Notes under the pieces: model-generated | Databases searched by the model: none | Told to the model about the DNA's origin: nothing | The model's input: only the letters and a program-made list of their open reading frames with translations | Translations under genes and position numbers: made by a program | Shown: in pieces, positions 1 through 10,596 of the stretch | Layout: each line of letters opens with the position of its first letter | How positions within the stretch are numbered: the stretch's first letter is position 1 | DNA from: Stomoxys calcitrans | Taxonomy: Eukaryota > Arthropoda > Insecta > Diptera > Muscidae | NCBI RefSeq assembly: GCF_963082655.1 | Contig: NC_081553.1 | Coordinates: forward strand, 128,493,736 to 128,557,735 | Direction: 5' to 3' | DNA length: 64,000 bases

Positions 1-980
1 CTTGATCAGCGTGAAAACCTAAGACCATCTAGCCATGTCCGTCTGTCCGTTGAAATCACGCTACAGTCTTTAAAAATACAGATATTGAGCTGAAACTTCC
101 GCAGATTCTTTTTTTTATCCATAAGCAGGTTAAGTTAGAAGATTGACTTTATCGGACTATATCTGAATATAGCCCCCATATAGACCGATCCGCCGATTTA
201 GGGTCTTGGGCCCATAAAAGCCACATATATTATTCGATTTTGCTGAAGTTTGGGACAGTGCGTTGTGTTAGGCCAGTCGACAGCTTTCTTCAATTTGGCC
301 CAGATCGGTTCAGATTTGAATATAGCGGCCATATAGACCGATCTTACGATTTAAGTTTTTGGGGCAATAAAAGCCGCATTTGTTTTTCGATTTAGCCAAA
401 ATTTGGGACAGTGAGTTGCATAAGGCCTCTCGACTTCGTTCTTCAATGTGGCACAGAACGGTCCATATTTGGATATAGCTGCCACATAGACCGGTCTCTC
501 GATTTAAGGTTTCGAGCCCATAAAAGGCCGATTTCGCCGAAATTTGGGACAGTGAGTTGTGTGAGCCCCTTCGTCAGCCTTCTTCAATTTGGCCCAAATC
601 AGTTCAGATTTGGATACAGCTGCCATATAGACCGATATTTCGATTTAAAGTCTTGGCCCCATAAAGGCGAATTTATAATCCAATTTCGCTGAAATTTGAC
701 ACAGTGACTTATGTTAGGCTTTTCGACATCCGTGTCGCATATGGTTCAGATCGGTTTATTTTTAGATATAGCTACCAAAAAGACCAATATTTTGTTCTAC
801 AAAATTGAACAATGACTTGCACTTAATAGACAACTCAATATCCGTGTCAAATTTGGTCTAAATCGGACCATATTTACATAAAGCTGCTATGGGAGCATAA
901 TGGACAGTTGATTTACATATATACCCGAGGTGGTGGGTATCCAAAGTTCGGCCCGGCCGAACTTAACGTCATTTTACTTG
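1..980 (+). mobile_element. DINE-1-like element, subfamily Y, cut by window start
   Basis: Forward copy of a non-coding repeat. It opens with the conserved stretch TCTAGCCATGTCCGTCTGTC, also found in Drosophila INE-1. About 150-bp units follow, each built around 'gccatatagaccgatct'. The copy ends with a sub-terminal GGTGGTGGGTAT, a 15-nt hairpin TTCGGCCCGGCCGAA (947-961) and a short tail ending ACTTG at 980. Sub-terminal inverted repeats, a 3' hairpin and a central tandem array are the hallmarks of Helentron-associated INE elements. The assignment rests on architecture and remembered INE-1 similarity. The first bases of the element lie outside the window. Confidence 0.75.
947..961 (+). repeat. 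3' hairpin of DINE-like element
   Basis: TTCGGCCCGGCCGAA forms a perfect 7-bp stem around one central base, 19 nt before the element end. The same hairpin, variously mutated, ends every other DINE-like copy here that keeps its 3' end. Rolling-circle elements use such a hairpin as a transposition terminator. Confidence 0.75.
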
Positions 981-2029
981 TTTAGATAGAAATTGGTTTG
1001 TATAGGAGCAATATCAAGTTTTTAGATACACATGGACCGGATTTGTCATGGCAGCTAGATGTCATAATAAAATTTCACTTACATTGGACAACAATTGCGC
1101 CCTCTAGAAGATGAAGAAGACGAACCAGAATAAATCTAAAGGATAATCTTCCCTCATCAATGGCCAAATGCTGTCTGTACTACTTCATGCATAGGCATCA
1201 AATGTGTGGCTATAGACAAAAGTTATGCATTCATTGCATTCGACGTTGGCAAAATAATGGCAACAATGACAGCAACAACAACACCATTATCAAAGGCACC
1301 AACAACTGTCACAAAAACAAAAACAGAAAACAAAAACTACCAAAAGCTGCAACAACACATATGCGATACGATACGATGCAATTCGAATAGATTCGATACG
1401 TTTCGTTTTGTGATGCGATGCAGTGTGGTGGTCTCCCCATTTTGGAGTGCATTCGAACACCAAATGAATTGTTCGTTCGCTCGCCAGCTCGGCCAGCAAC
1501 AACCACTTTTTTGTTTATGAATTTATTATAATTTTTTTTTTCACACGGTATTTGTTTTTTCATTATTTTACTTTTGCAAATATCAAGGCCAAGTTTTTGT
1601 TCTGGCAGGCCGTCAGTCAGTTAGTCAGCCAAACCCGCATATGTGTGTCTGTGGGTAAAGTCGTTAGATACGAAATCAAATAATACGGGCTCCAAAGCTG
1701 TTCGAGGAATTATAAAACGACAAAAACAAACAAAAGCGAATTTTATTCAAATTGATCTAAAGCATATCGATTTGGAATTATTAAATGCCATACGCGGAAA
1801 AGCATTTTTGATGCAAATTCATGTGAGCGTGCATTGTAAAGCCCAAATTGACTGGGACTCTAAATATAAAATAAGCAACATTTTCCCAATCTCAAAAACT
1901 CAGAACAACATTTTTCTTTAATTTTAAGTCCTGGGGAATACTGTCTTGGAAATACTACTTCCGGATGGACAGATTTGCAACGATCAACTGTCCGGTGTAA
2001 CGGTGAAATGGCAATCTTGTAATGAAAAA
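981..2029. other. No gene recognised
   Basis: No gene or mobile element is recognised. The stretch 1258-1345 is AAC/CAA-rich and gives short Asn-rich open frames on one strand, which I read as low-complexity DNA. The rest is AT-rich with homopolymer runs (for example T-runs near 1535). Confidence 0.5.
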
Positions 2030-2925
2030 CAAGTAAAAGCGTGATAAGTTCGGCTGGGCCGAATCTCATGTTCCCTCCACCTTGGATAGCATTTGTCGAG
2101 CTCTTGCCTCAGTATCTCTTTTACGGCAAACAAAGAAACGAAAAGAATTTCTATGTTATTGGAACAATATTAAGCTATGGTTCATTTAGGACCATAATTG
2201 AATTGAATATTGGAGACCATGGTAGAAGTCATTGTGTAAAATTTCAGCCAAATCTAATATGAATAGCACACTTTAGGGGCTAAAGAAGTAAAATAAGGTG
2301 ATCGGTTTATAGGGGAGCTGTATTAGGCTATAAACCGATTCAGACCATATTCCACACGTATGTTAAAGGTCATAAGAGAAGCCATTGTACAAAATTTCAG
2401 CCAAATCGGATAATACTTGTACCCTTTTGAGGCTCCAGAAGTCAAGATCCCAGATCGGTTTATATGGCAGCTATATGAGGTTAAGGACCGATTTGAACCA
2501 TTCTTAACACAGTTGTTGAAAGTCATAACAAAACACCTCATGCAAAATTTCAGCTAAATCGGATAATAATTGCGCCCTCTAGTGGCTCAAGATTCAAGAC
2601 CCCAGATCGGTTTATGTGGCAGCTATATCAAAACATGGACCGATATGGCCCATTTACAATCCCAACCGACCTACACTAATAGGAAGAATTTGTGCAAAAT
2701 TTCAAGCGGCTAGCTTTACTCCTTCGAAAAGTAGCGTGCTTTCGACTGACGGACGGACGGGCGGAAGGGTGGATGGGTGGACGGACGGGCGGACGGACAG
2801 ACGGACGGACGGACGGACGGGCGGATAGACGGGCGGATGGACGGGCGGACGGACGGACGGTTAGATGGACGGACATGGCTAGTCCGACTTAAAATGTCAT
2901 GACGATCAAATATATGTATACTTTA
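2030..2925 (-). mobile_element. DINE-1-like element, subfamily X, interrupted by a Helitron
   Basis: Reverse copy. Its 3' hairpin is at 2049-2063 (TTCGGCTGGGCCGAA), followed by the sub-terminal CCCTCCACCTTGGAT and two to three ~150-bp units with 'tatatggcagctatat'. A long GGAC/GGGC-type microsatellite comes next, then the INE-1-like segment 'catggctagtcc...tgtatacttta'. The copy stops at A2925, where a Helitron is inserted. The next element bases (TGGGGTCTTAGACGAA) resume at 4314. Confidence 0.8.
2748..2875 (+). repeat. GGAC/GGGC microsatellite
   Basis: Imperfect tetranucleotide tract (GGAC, GGGC, with GAT interruptions) of about 125 bp inside the DINE-like copy. It corresponds to the GTCC tract that follows ATGTCC in INE-1-type elements read in the other direction. 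It is the longest such tract in the window. Confidence 0.9.
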
Positions 2926-4313
2926 CCAGCTGACCCGGGCCCACTCCGCTGCGCCTTCTTTTACTTCATATGGAACAAAAATCTCCTTGGAATATTTATT
3001 TTCGAAGATCTTTTAGTGAAATACCACGCTAACTTGACTAAGAGTTTAACAATATAAGTGCCTTTATCTAAATCCCATATGATCTTTATTGGTCTACGAA
3101 CTTAAGTTTGGATGTAAGGTGTACTCCATTCTTAAAATACTTCATTTCAGCCCGATATTCTCATGATTTCTGATTTAGTGGTGTTTTCGGGGGAGAGGCG
3201 GCCCCCTAAACATATTGGATATCAGATTCTAATTCTACACTCAAATACCTTTTATTTAAGCCCTATATTCCAATGGTCAGTGAATAAGTCCTGTCTGGGG
3301 GGTGTTTTGAGGAAGGGATGTACCCCCCAGAAACGTGGTCCCACATTTGGATATCAGATTCGTATTCTACTCCCAAATACCTTTCATTTGAGTCCCATAT
3401 TGCCATGATCTGTAAATATGTCCCATTTAGGGGTGTTTTGGGGAATGGGTGGTGTTGTGGGGCACTTTTCCCGAATATTGATATCAGACTTGTGCTTTAC
3501 TCCCAAAGACCTTTCATTTGAGTCCCATGTGGCTATGGTCGTAAATGTGTCCCCTTTGGGGGAAGTTTTTGGGGAGAGGCGGCCCCCCAAACACTTGGTC
3601 GCATATTTGGATATCAGATTCTAATTCTACACTCAAATACCTTTTATTTAAGCCCCATATTCCAATGGTCAGTAAATAAGTCCTGTTTGTCCTGTCCTGG
3701 TGGTGTTTTGGGGAAGGGGTGGACATCCAGAAACGTGGTCCCACATTTGGATATCAGATTCGTATTCTACTCGCAAATACCTTTCATTTGAGTTCCATAT
3801 TGCCATGGTCGGTGTTTTGGGGGTGTTTTGGGGCTTGGGGCCGACTTAGGGGTGTTTTGGGGCTTGGGGTGGTCCCCCTAGCACTTGGTTCGACAAATGG
3901 ATATCAGATACGTTTTCTTATCGTAAATACCTTTTATTTGAGTCCCATATTGCCGTGATTGGTCTAAATATATGTTTGGTAGGTTTTAGGGAGGGGCGGA
4001 CCCCCTAGGTACCCCATCCGAAATTTGGATAACAAATTTTTATTTTTAGGGTACTATATGAGAGCACACAAATTTCGCTTAAATCGCACCACCCATCTCC
4101 GAGATCTGGCGTTTCTGAAAATTAGGGTAAGGGGGAGGGTCCGCCCCCCTTCAGATAACAAAAAATGTAGTACCCTATTTTCCTCATGGGATCATTATGC
4201 ACCATCTGTGAAAATTTCAAGAAAATCGGTTCAGCCGTTTCTGAGTCTATAAGGAACACACAAACATACAAATAAACAAACAAACAAACACAAATTGATT
4301 TTTATATATAAGA
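2926..4313 (-). mobile_element. Non-autonomous Helitron, complete ends
   Basis: Read on the minus strand it starts TCTTATATATAAAAATC (4313 downward) and ends GGGCCCGGGTCAGCTGG at 2926, fitting the 5'-TC and CTRR-3' rule. It lies exactly between A2925 and T4314 with no target duplication, as Helitrons do. The interrupted DINE sequence reads straight across the junction. Inside are six modules at ~130-150 bp spacing, marked by 'cctttcatttgagtcccatat' near 3249, 3382, 3512, 3642, 3780 and 3931, each with G/C-rich blocks. It has no Rep/helicase coding, so it must move in trans. Confidence 0.88.
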
Positions 4314-4330
4314 TGGGGTCTTAGACGAAC

Positions 4331-5100
4331 TTTGGATACCCACCACCTCGGGTATATATATAACTCAACTTTCATCATAATTCGGTGAAAAATTCATTAT
4401 TTATGCACCCATAGCAGCTATATCCAAATATGCCCCGGCGCGGACCAAATGTGGACAATGAGTGATCTAATAAATACAAGTCACTATTAAATTTTGGTTC
4501 AATATTGGTCTTTTTGGCAGCTATATTTAAATATAGAGCAATCAGAACCATGGATATCGAAAAGCCCAACATAAGTCACTGAGTCAAATTTCAGCGAAAT
4601 CGGATAAAAAATGCGCCTTTTATGGGGCCAAGAACTTAAATCGATATATCGGTCTATATGGCAGCTACATCTAAATCTGACCCGATCTGGGCCAGAAGGA
4701 TATCACAGGCCTAACACAACTAACTCTCCTAAATTTCGGCGAAATCGCAAAACAAATGCGATTTTTATTGGCCCAAGATCTTAAATCGAGAGATAGCTAT
4801 ATCCAAATCTGGACCGATCTGGGCCAAATTGAAAATATGTCGAAGGGCCTTACACAACTCACTGTTCCAAATTTCAACGAAATCGGACAATAAATGCGCC
4901 TTTGATGGGCTCAAGATCTTAAATCTTAAAAAGATCGATCTATATGGCTGTAATATCCAAATCTGGACCAAATTAGGACTAAATAAAGAGGGGTGTCGAG
5001 AGGCCTAACACAACTCACTGTCTCAAATTTCAGCAAAATCTGATAATGAATGTGGCTTTTGTGGGCCTAAGACCTTAAATCGGCAGATCGACCGAACTAC
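4331..5100 (-). mobile_element. DINE-1-like fragment, subfamily Y
   Basis: Reverse-oriented Y-type repeat beginning TTTGGATACCCACCACC and carrying four units with 'atatggcagctatatc' and 'cactgtcccaaatttc' cores. The hairpin end and the INE-1-like 5' part are both missing. It directly abuts the end of the previous DINE-X copy, so one probably inserted into or recombined with the other. Confidence 0.65.
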
Positions 5101-5683
5101 TGATTTTACTTCTTGAGCCTCTAGAAATAAAAATTAATTAATTTTTTAAACAAAAGATTAAAAAAATTTTTATTCAAAATCAGCCGACAGTGTTTGCTGA
5201 CATTAGCAAACTTTTTTACCACACATTTAGTGTGCTTTTTTGCTTGTTTTTATAATTTTTTTCCAATACTGTATTTTTTTGTGTAAAAATTTAGTTTAGC
5301 AAACTATATAACTCAAATGGGTTATGTAAATACTGTCCGCTTCTCCGAGAAATGAAATTATTTGCGAAAATGTTTGTTTTGGCCTTTAGACATATTGAAT
5401 ATCGACAAAAAATGGCTTATAAACTTCGCCTTATTAGTGGGATACTTAAGTCATATTGATTGTTAATATTTGAACAACTGGTTCACAAAAACACCTTACA
5501 TTTGGTTCCAATAAAGCCGAAAAAATGGACAACCTAGACGATATCAATAAATAGGCTTTCTTATTAAAAAAAAAAACACAACTGATATCGTTAGTAAATT
5601 TAGACTTAATTTTTATGACACTAATGCAAACAATATGAACAATTCTACTCAGAAAATGCTTCAAAACTATAACTAAGAGAAAT
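5101..5683. other. No gene; short dispersed repeat near 5168-5218
   Basis: AT-rich, no gene seen. The segment 5168-5218 (GCAAACTTTTTT side) matches, on the opposite strand, 28152-28195 (AAAAAAGTTTGCTG...CAGCAAAC-type). This points to a small dispersed repeat or MITE of unknown class. Confidence 0.4.
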
Positions 5684-7695
5684 AAGTAAAAATGCGCCAA
5701 GTTCGGCTGGGCCGAATCTTAGGTACCCACAACCGTAGATTCCGCTAAAAATTTCTACCAAATCAGGCAACAATCGACACTTGGTGCCAAATTTCAGTCG
5801 GATAACAATTACGGCTTCTAGGAGCTCAAGATGTCAAATCGGGAGATCGGTTAATATGGGAGCAATATCAATACCGATTTGAACAATACTTGGCACGATG
5901 GTAAGAAGTCGCAATAGAACACTGTATTTGATATCGAGAACGTTTCCCCAATTAAAAGATTGCGATAGCTGACAAGGTGAAATACTTAGGTGTGATCTGG
6001 GACAGGAAACTGAATTGGAAGTGTCACATTCAACAGCGTACTGCGAAGGCTTACAGATGTTGGTTGCTATGTAGACGGGCCGTGGGCTCGAAATGGGGCC
6101 TGAATCTGAGAATAGTCCACTGGCTCTACAGGATCGTGATCAATACTTACTTAAGCATCTGCAGTTTGGTGAACTGCGATGGAGAAAAAGTGCAACGTTA
6201 GGATTATACAACAGGTTGAGAGAACATGTTGTCTTGGCATAGGAGGAGCGAGAGGACCACTCCTACTAGGGCAATGGATACCATTCTAATCAGACTCATA
6301 GACATACAGATTAAATGTGAGGCAGTCATTGCGGCTACGAGACTTAAGGTCATGGGAGAATGGATTGAGGATAGGAACAGGTCATACGGTAGGAAACCTG
6401 GAAGGAATGGAAGAGGTTTCCCATCGGATACCTGAGATGACACGTGAGGACAAGTGCGAGTTGCCAGCGGCACAGTCTTAGAATGACGGAACCCTAGTAT
6501 TGCCATCTGGAAGATCATGTTACACAGATGGATCAAAGTTAGAGAACAGAGTAGGCCTGGGGGTCTGTATTGAGAACCCAGGCGCTGAGATCTGTTTTAG
6601 ATTAACCGACCATAATGCGGTCCTGCAGGCGTAGATAACTCGAGGACGTTGAGTATGAACATCTTTACGGATAGTAAACAGGCCATAAGGGCAATAACAA
6701 CCAGGACGATAAAATCACGAATAGCTTGGGAATATAAGAAGGAGATTAACGCCTTCTCTGAGGATGGCACGATCCGCATCGTTTGGGTGCCGGGCCATAG
6801 CGGTGTAACTGCGAATGAAAAAGCAGACGATTTGGCTGTCAAGGTCAGAGATCTGCACTGGTTAACCCGAAGCTATTCGGGTCGACGCAGTCCGAGTTAA
6901 GGGCGGGGGCGACGAATGTGCATGCAACACTGTGGAACAACGAAACGGTCGATAGGACGGCGAAAATCCTATGGAGAGATCAAGATCGTGAGAAGACGAG
7001 GAAGCAAGATTGAGGTCAGCAGAGCTCTAGGTATCATAACGGGACACATAGGACTACGAGCTCACTTATGTGAAATCGGTGCGGCAAGTGATAGCATGTG
7101 TAGGGCATGCTGGGAAAATGATGGCAAAACTTGCGGCTTGTAAGGGCTCAAGAAACCATACTTTGGACAGTTGTTGGAAGACATAACATAACACTACAAT
7201 CTAAATTGGACAAAAATTGCGGCTTATAAGGGTTCAAGAAGTCAAATCGGGAGATCGTTTTATATGGGAGTTCTATCAGGTTATAGACCGATTTGAACCG
7301 TACTTGATACAGTTGTTGGAAGCCATAAGAGAACATCATGTTCCAAATGTATTCCAAATAGGACAACAATTTTGGCTTTCAGTGGCTCAAGAATTCAAAT
7401 CTGGAGATCGGTTTATATGGGAGCTATATACAAATCTGAACCGATTTGGCCCATTTGCAATCCCCAACGACCTACATCGATATTAAGTACCTGTGCAAAA
7501 TTTCAAGCGGCTAGCTTTATGCGTTCGACCGCTATCGTGATTTCGTCAGACGCACGGACGCACATTCCTAGATCGATTCAAAATGTCGAGATGATCCAGA
7601 ATATATATACTTTATGGGGTCGCAGATCAATATTTCGAGGTGCTACAAACGGAAAGACTTGATTAGAATACCCCCATCCTATGATGATTGGTATA
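5684..7695 (-). mobile_element. DINE-1-like element, subfamily Z, interrupted by LINE-A
   Basis: Reverse copy with its hairpin at about 5702-5716 (TTCGGCTGGGCCGAA) and a GGTACCCACAACC sub-terminus. Repeat units run to about 5920 and resume after 7130. The 5' part (7540-7695) has the INE-1-like 'cctagatcgattcaaaatgtcgag' and 'atatatatactttatgggg', ending in a degenerate GATTGGTATA. A LINE fragment occupies the middle. Confidence 0.7.
5920..7130 (+). mobile_element. LINE-A fragment: end of reverse transcriptase plus RNase H, decayed
   Basis: Translated frames resemble the C-terminal part of ORF2 of an APE-type LINE with RNase H (I/LOA/R1 group). There is a KYLGVIWDRKLNWK block (5977 on) typical of the region after the RT palm. 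Then come FTDSKQAIRAI and VWVPGHSGVTANEKAD of RNase H (6649-6850), then a CRACW zinc-type motif near 7100. Several frameshifts and stops make it non-functional. It lacks both the 5' part and the 3' UTR. Related copies lie at 37644-39132 and 51205-53098. Confidence 0.75.
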
Positions 7696-8108
7696 AAAAT
7701 TATACTCCGAAAGCAAAAAGTTTAGATGCTATTTGTGAGAGACATGGCTAAATGAAACAACTCCTTATTCTTTCATTCATTATACCCGAAATGGTGGGTG
7801 TCCACCATTTATTTTTATCTAAACATTGTAATCTTTAAAAAGAGTAAGAAAATGTGAAAGAGTGGATTTTTTGCATTTTTTTTGTTAAAAAATAAAATAA
7901 ATTAGTCTTTATTGAAAAAGCTGCTTCAATAATGTAACTTTTTTCTGTTTTATTAAGATAACATATTGTTATTATTTAGATATATTTAGATGCGTTTTCT
8001 TCACTACGACTTAAGATGTATTTCAAAATAGGCATTTTTTGTTAAAAAAATTGAAAAATGCATTCTTAAAACGCAATTCCTAGAGCTCTCATTTGCGCTA
8101 AAGTCTTT
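7696..8108. other. No gene recognised
   Basis: AT-rich spacer. A small inverted block 'cccgaaatggtgggtgtccacc' near 7784 resembles a DINE sub-terminal remnant. Nothing else is recognised. Confidence 0.45.
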
Positions 8109-9785
8109 TATACCCACCACCGAAGGATGGGGTGGGTATTAAAGAGCAGCGTAAAAATCGAAGACAATCATGCCATGTCCGTCCATCCATCCGCCTGTCT
8201 GTTGAAATCACGCTACAGTCTTTGAAAATAGAGATATTAAGCTGAAATTTTGCATAGATTTTTTTCTTATCCATAAGCAGATTAAGTTCGAAGATGGGCT
8301 AAATCGGACTATATCTTGATATAGCCCCCATTTAGACCGATCCGCCAATTTAGGCTCTTAGACCCATAAAAGCCATATTTTTATCCCATTTTGCTGAAAT
8401 TTGGGACAGTGAGTTATGTTAGGCCCTTCGACATCCTTTGTCAATTTGGCCCAAATCGGTCCTAATTTCGATATAGCTGCCATATTGACCGATCCGCCGA
8501 TTTAAGGTCTTCGGCCGACAAAAGCCACATTTATTATCCGATTTTGCTGAAATTTGGGACAGTGAGTTGTGTTGGGCTCTTCGCCGTTCTCCTTTAATCG
8601 GTTCAGATTTGGATATAGCTACCATATAGACCGATCTCTCGATTTATGGTTTTGGGGCCTTAAAAGGCGAATTTATTGCCTGATTGCGCTGAAATTTCGA
8701 AAAGTGGGCTGTGTCAGGCTCTTCGCCATTTTTCTGCAACTTGGCTCAAATCGGTCCAGATTTGAATATAGCTGCCATATAGACCGATATCTCGATTTAA
8801 AATCTTGGCCACATAAAAGGTGCATTTACATCTGATTTCACTGCAATTTGACACAGTGACTTATAGTAGGCTTTTCGACATCCGTGTTGTATATGGTTCA
8901 GATCGGTTTATTTATATATCTTATATATCAATTTGTGTTTGTCTGCAGGTTTGTTTGTTTGTTTGTACGTTTGTGTGTTCCTTATAGACTCAGAAACGGC
9001 TGAAACGATTTTCTTAATTTTTTTTCACAGATGGAGCATAATGACTGCGTGGTGAAAATAGGGTACTACATTTTTTGATATCTGAAGGGGGCGGACCCTC
9101 CCCCTTACCCTAATTTGCAGAAAAGCCAGATCTCGAAGATGGGTGGTGCGATTTATGCGAAATTTTGTGTGCTCTCATATAGTACCCTAAAAATAAAAAT
9201 TTGGTATCCAAATTTCGGATGGGGTACCTAAAAGGGCCACCCCACCCTAAAACCTACCAAACATAAATTTAGACCAATAACGACAATATGGGACTCAAAT
9301 GAAAGGTATTTACGATAAGAAAACGAATCTGATATGCAATTGTCGGACCAAGTGCTAGGGGGAGCACCACAACCCCCAAATCGGAAATATTTACCGACCA
9401 TGGCAATATGGGACTCAAATGAAAGGTATTTGCGAGTAGAATACGAATCTGATATCCAAATATGGGACCACGTTTCTGGGGTCCACCCCTTTTCCAAAAC
9501 ACCCCCCAAACAGGACTTTATTACTGACCATGGAAGTATGGGGCTTAAATAAAAGGTATTTGAATGTTTAATACGAATCTGATATCCAAATATGGGACCA
9601 AGAGTTTGGGGGGCCGTCTTTCCCCAAAAACATCCCCCAAAGGGGACAAATTAACGACCACAGCAATATGGGGCTCAAATGACAGGTCTTTGGGAGTAAA
9701 GCACAAATTTGATATAAATATTCGGGAAAAGTGTCTATGGGGCCACCCCACCCCCACAACAGCAACCAAATAGTAGCTATTTTCT

Positions 9786-9797
9786 GGGGGGGGGGGG
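9786..9797 (+). repeat. Poly-G run
   Basis: Twelve consecutive G residues in the Helitron module just upstream of the LTR element. This is unusual in this AT-rich window and could form G-quadruplex-like structure or be length-variable. Confidence 0.8.
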
Positions 9798-9819
9798 CTT
9801 AAAATAAAAGGTAAGTGGG

Positions 9820-9825
9820 AGTAGA
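9820..9825 (+). repeat. Target-site duplication, left copy (AGTAGA)
   Basis: AGTAGA immediately precedes the 5' LTR and recurs immediately after the 3' LTR at 16860-16865. The paralogous Helitron at 31489-31494 carries a single AGTAGA in the matching context, which gives a natural empty site. The call depends on the LTR starting at AGTT. Confidence 0.8.
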
Positions 9826-9874
9826 AGTTACAGGGCCACCCACGCTGTCCGCAGAATTTTAATTCATTATGACT

Positions 9875-9953
9875 ATGGATTTTTGCAGCATTAGCAAAAA
9901 TCCATGATCAACGAAATTGTCGCAAATGGATTTTGTATATACAAAATCCATTT
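9875..9953 (+). promoter_or_regulatory. Paired palindromes in U3 built on ATGGATTTT
   Basis: The first hairpin has 12-bp perfect arms 9875-9886 (ATGGATTTTTGC) and 9894-9905 with a 7-nt loop. The second is a perfect 30-bp palindrome at 9924-9953 whose half-sites also contain ATGGATTTTG. ATGGATTTT therefore occurs four times in alternating orientation within 79 bp. The 3' LTR repeats this at 16581-16659. The layout suggests paired binding sites for a dimeric factor or a structured RNA. The function is unproven. Confidence 0.6.
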
Positions 9954-10098
9954 ACCCCAACCAGCCACAGAGAAACAGAGATCAATGCAAATATCATTTG
10001 ACCACCCATAGCGAGCCATAATGAAAACATATACTATGAAGAATTCATCAGCTAATTGTAAACATTTATTTATTAAGCTAGCGTTAAGGAAAATTTAA

Positions 10099-10104
10099 AA
10101 TAAA
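10099..10104 (+). promoter_or_regulatory. Polyadenylation signal in LTR (AATAAA)
   Basis: AATAAA lies about 50 bp before the LTR end. The copy in the 3' LTR (16805-16810) would direct 3' end formation of the genomic RNA. Confidence 0.6.
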
Positions 10105-10152
10105 GATTCAGATAGACTTGAAACTTACACAAGAGAAGTTTGTATCTAAAAC

Positions 10153-10170
10153 TGGCGCAGTCGGTAGGAT
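10153..10170 (+). promoter_or_regulatory. Primer-binding site, tRNA-Ser type
   Basis: TGGCGCAGTCGGTAGGAT starts at the last base of the 5' LTR. The sequence is complementary to a tRNA 3' end and is the same class of site used by 17.6/297-type errantiviruses (tRNA-Ser), unlike gypsy itself, which uses tRNA-Lys. The tRNA assignment is from memory of the family. Confidence 0.8.
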
Positions 10171-10596
10171 CCTACAAGGTATCCACGACTCAACACCATC
10201 CAGGAAAAGGATGAAAACATAAATCCTCGAAAAGGATTTACTTTCGGAATCCAGGAAAAGGTTTTGTCCGGGCAGCAGGAAAAACCATACGACGGATAAA
10301 GGAAGAAAGAGGGAGAAACATACCAGCTCTAATTTATGGTAACTAATAAGAAAATAATATTGAATATTAAGAAATTGTGAAAAAAAAAAATTGTGAAAAA
10401 TTTACGCTAAAAAAAAATTGTTTCTGATAACTCTAATTTATGGTAACTAATAAGAAAATAATAGTGAATATTAAGAAATTGTGAAAAAAAAATTGTGAAA
10501 ATTTTACGCTAAAAAAAAAAAAAATTGTTTCTGATAAAAAAAAATCAGCAAAGAAAAAAGTTTTAATTTAGAAAAAAAAATTTAAATAATAGTAAA
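10171..10596 (+). promoter_or_regulatory. Untranslated leader with 104-bp tandem duplication
   Basis: Two head-to-tail copies, 10327-10430 and about 10431-10537, each run from CTCTAATTTATGGTAACTAA through A-runs to TTGTTTCTGATAA. They differ mainly in A-run length and one T/G change. The leader also holds packaging-type sequence space and a possible splice donor, GTAACT, at 10339 and 10443. In gypsy and Idefix this part of the leader carries insulator repeats. I see no clear Su(Hw)-type core here. Confidence 0.75.

Larger units (their letters stand above)
9826..10153 (+). repeat. 5' LTR (328 bp)
   Basis: Runs from AGTTACAGGGCC to GTATCTAAAACT with AGTT/AACT inverted ends. It matches 16532-16859 over its whole length with no difference seen by eye. 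AATAAA at 10099-10104 is the likely polyadenylation signal. The U3 part holds two strong inverted repeats (9875-9905 and 9924-9953). No clear TATA box was assigned. Errantivirus promoters are often TATA-less with an initiator. Confidence 0.95.

Noticed and set aside
1160..1520. Asn/Thr-rich small open frames
   Set aside because: They are translations of an AAC/CAA-rich simple sequence. No domain or partner exon is visible.
2748..2875. GGAC tract as a coding or regulatory array
   Set aside because: It is the microsatellite built into DINE-1-like elements. The Arg/Asp/Gly and Ser/Pro/Arg frames on it are trivial.
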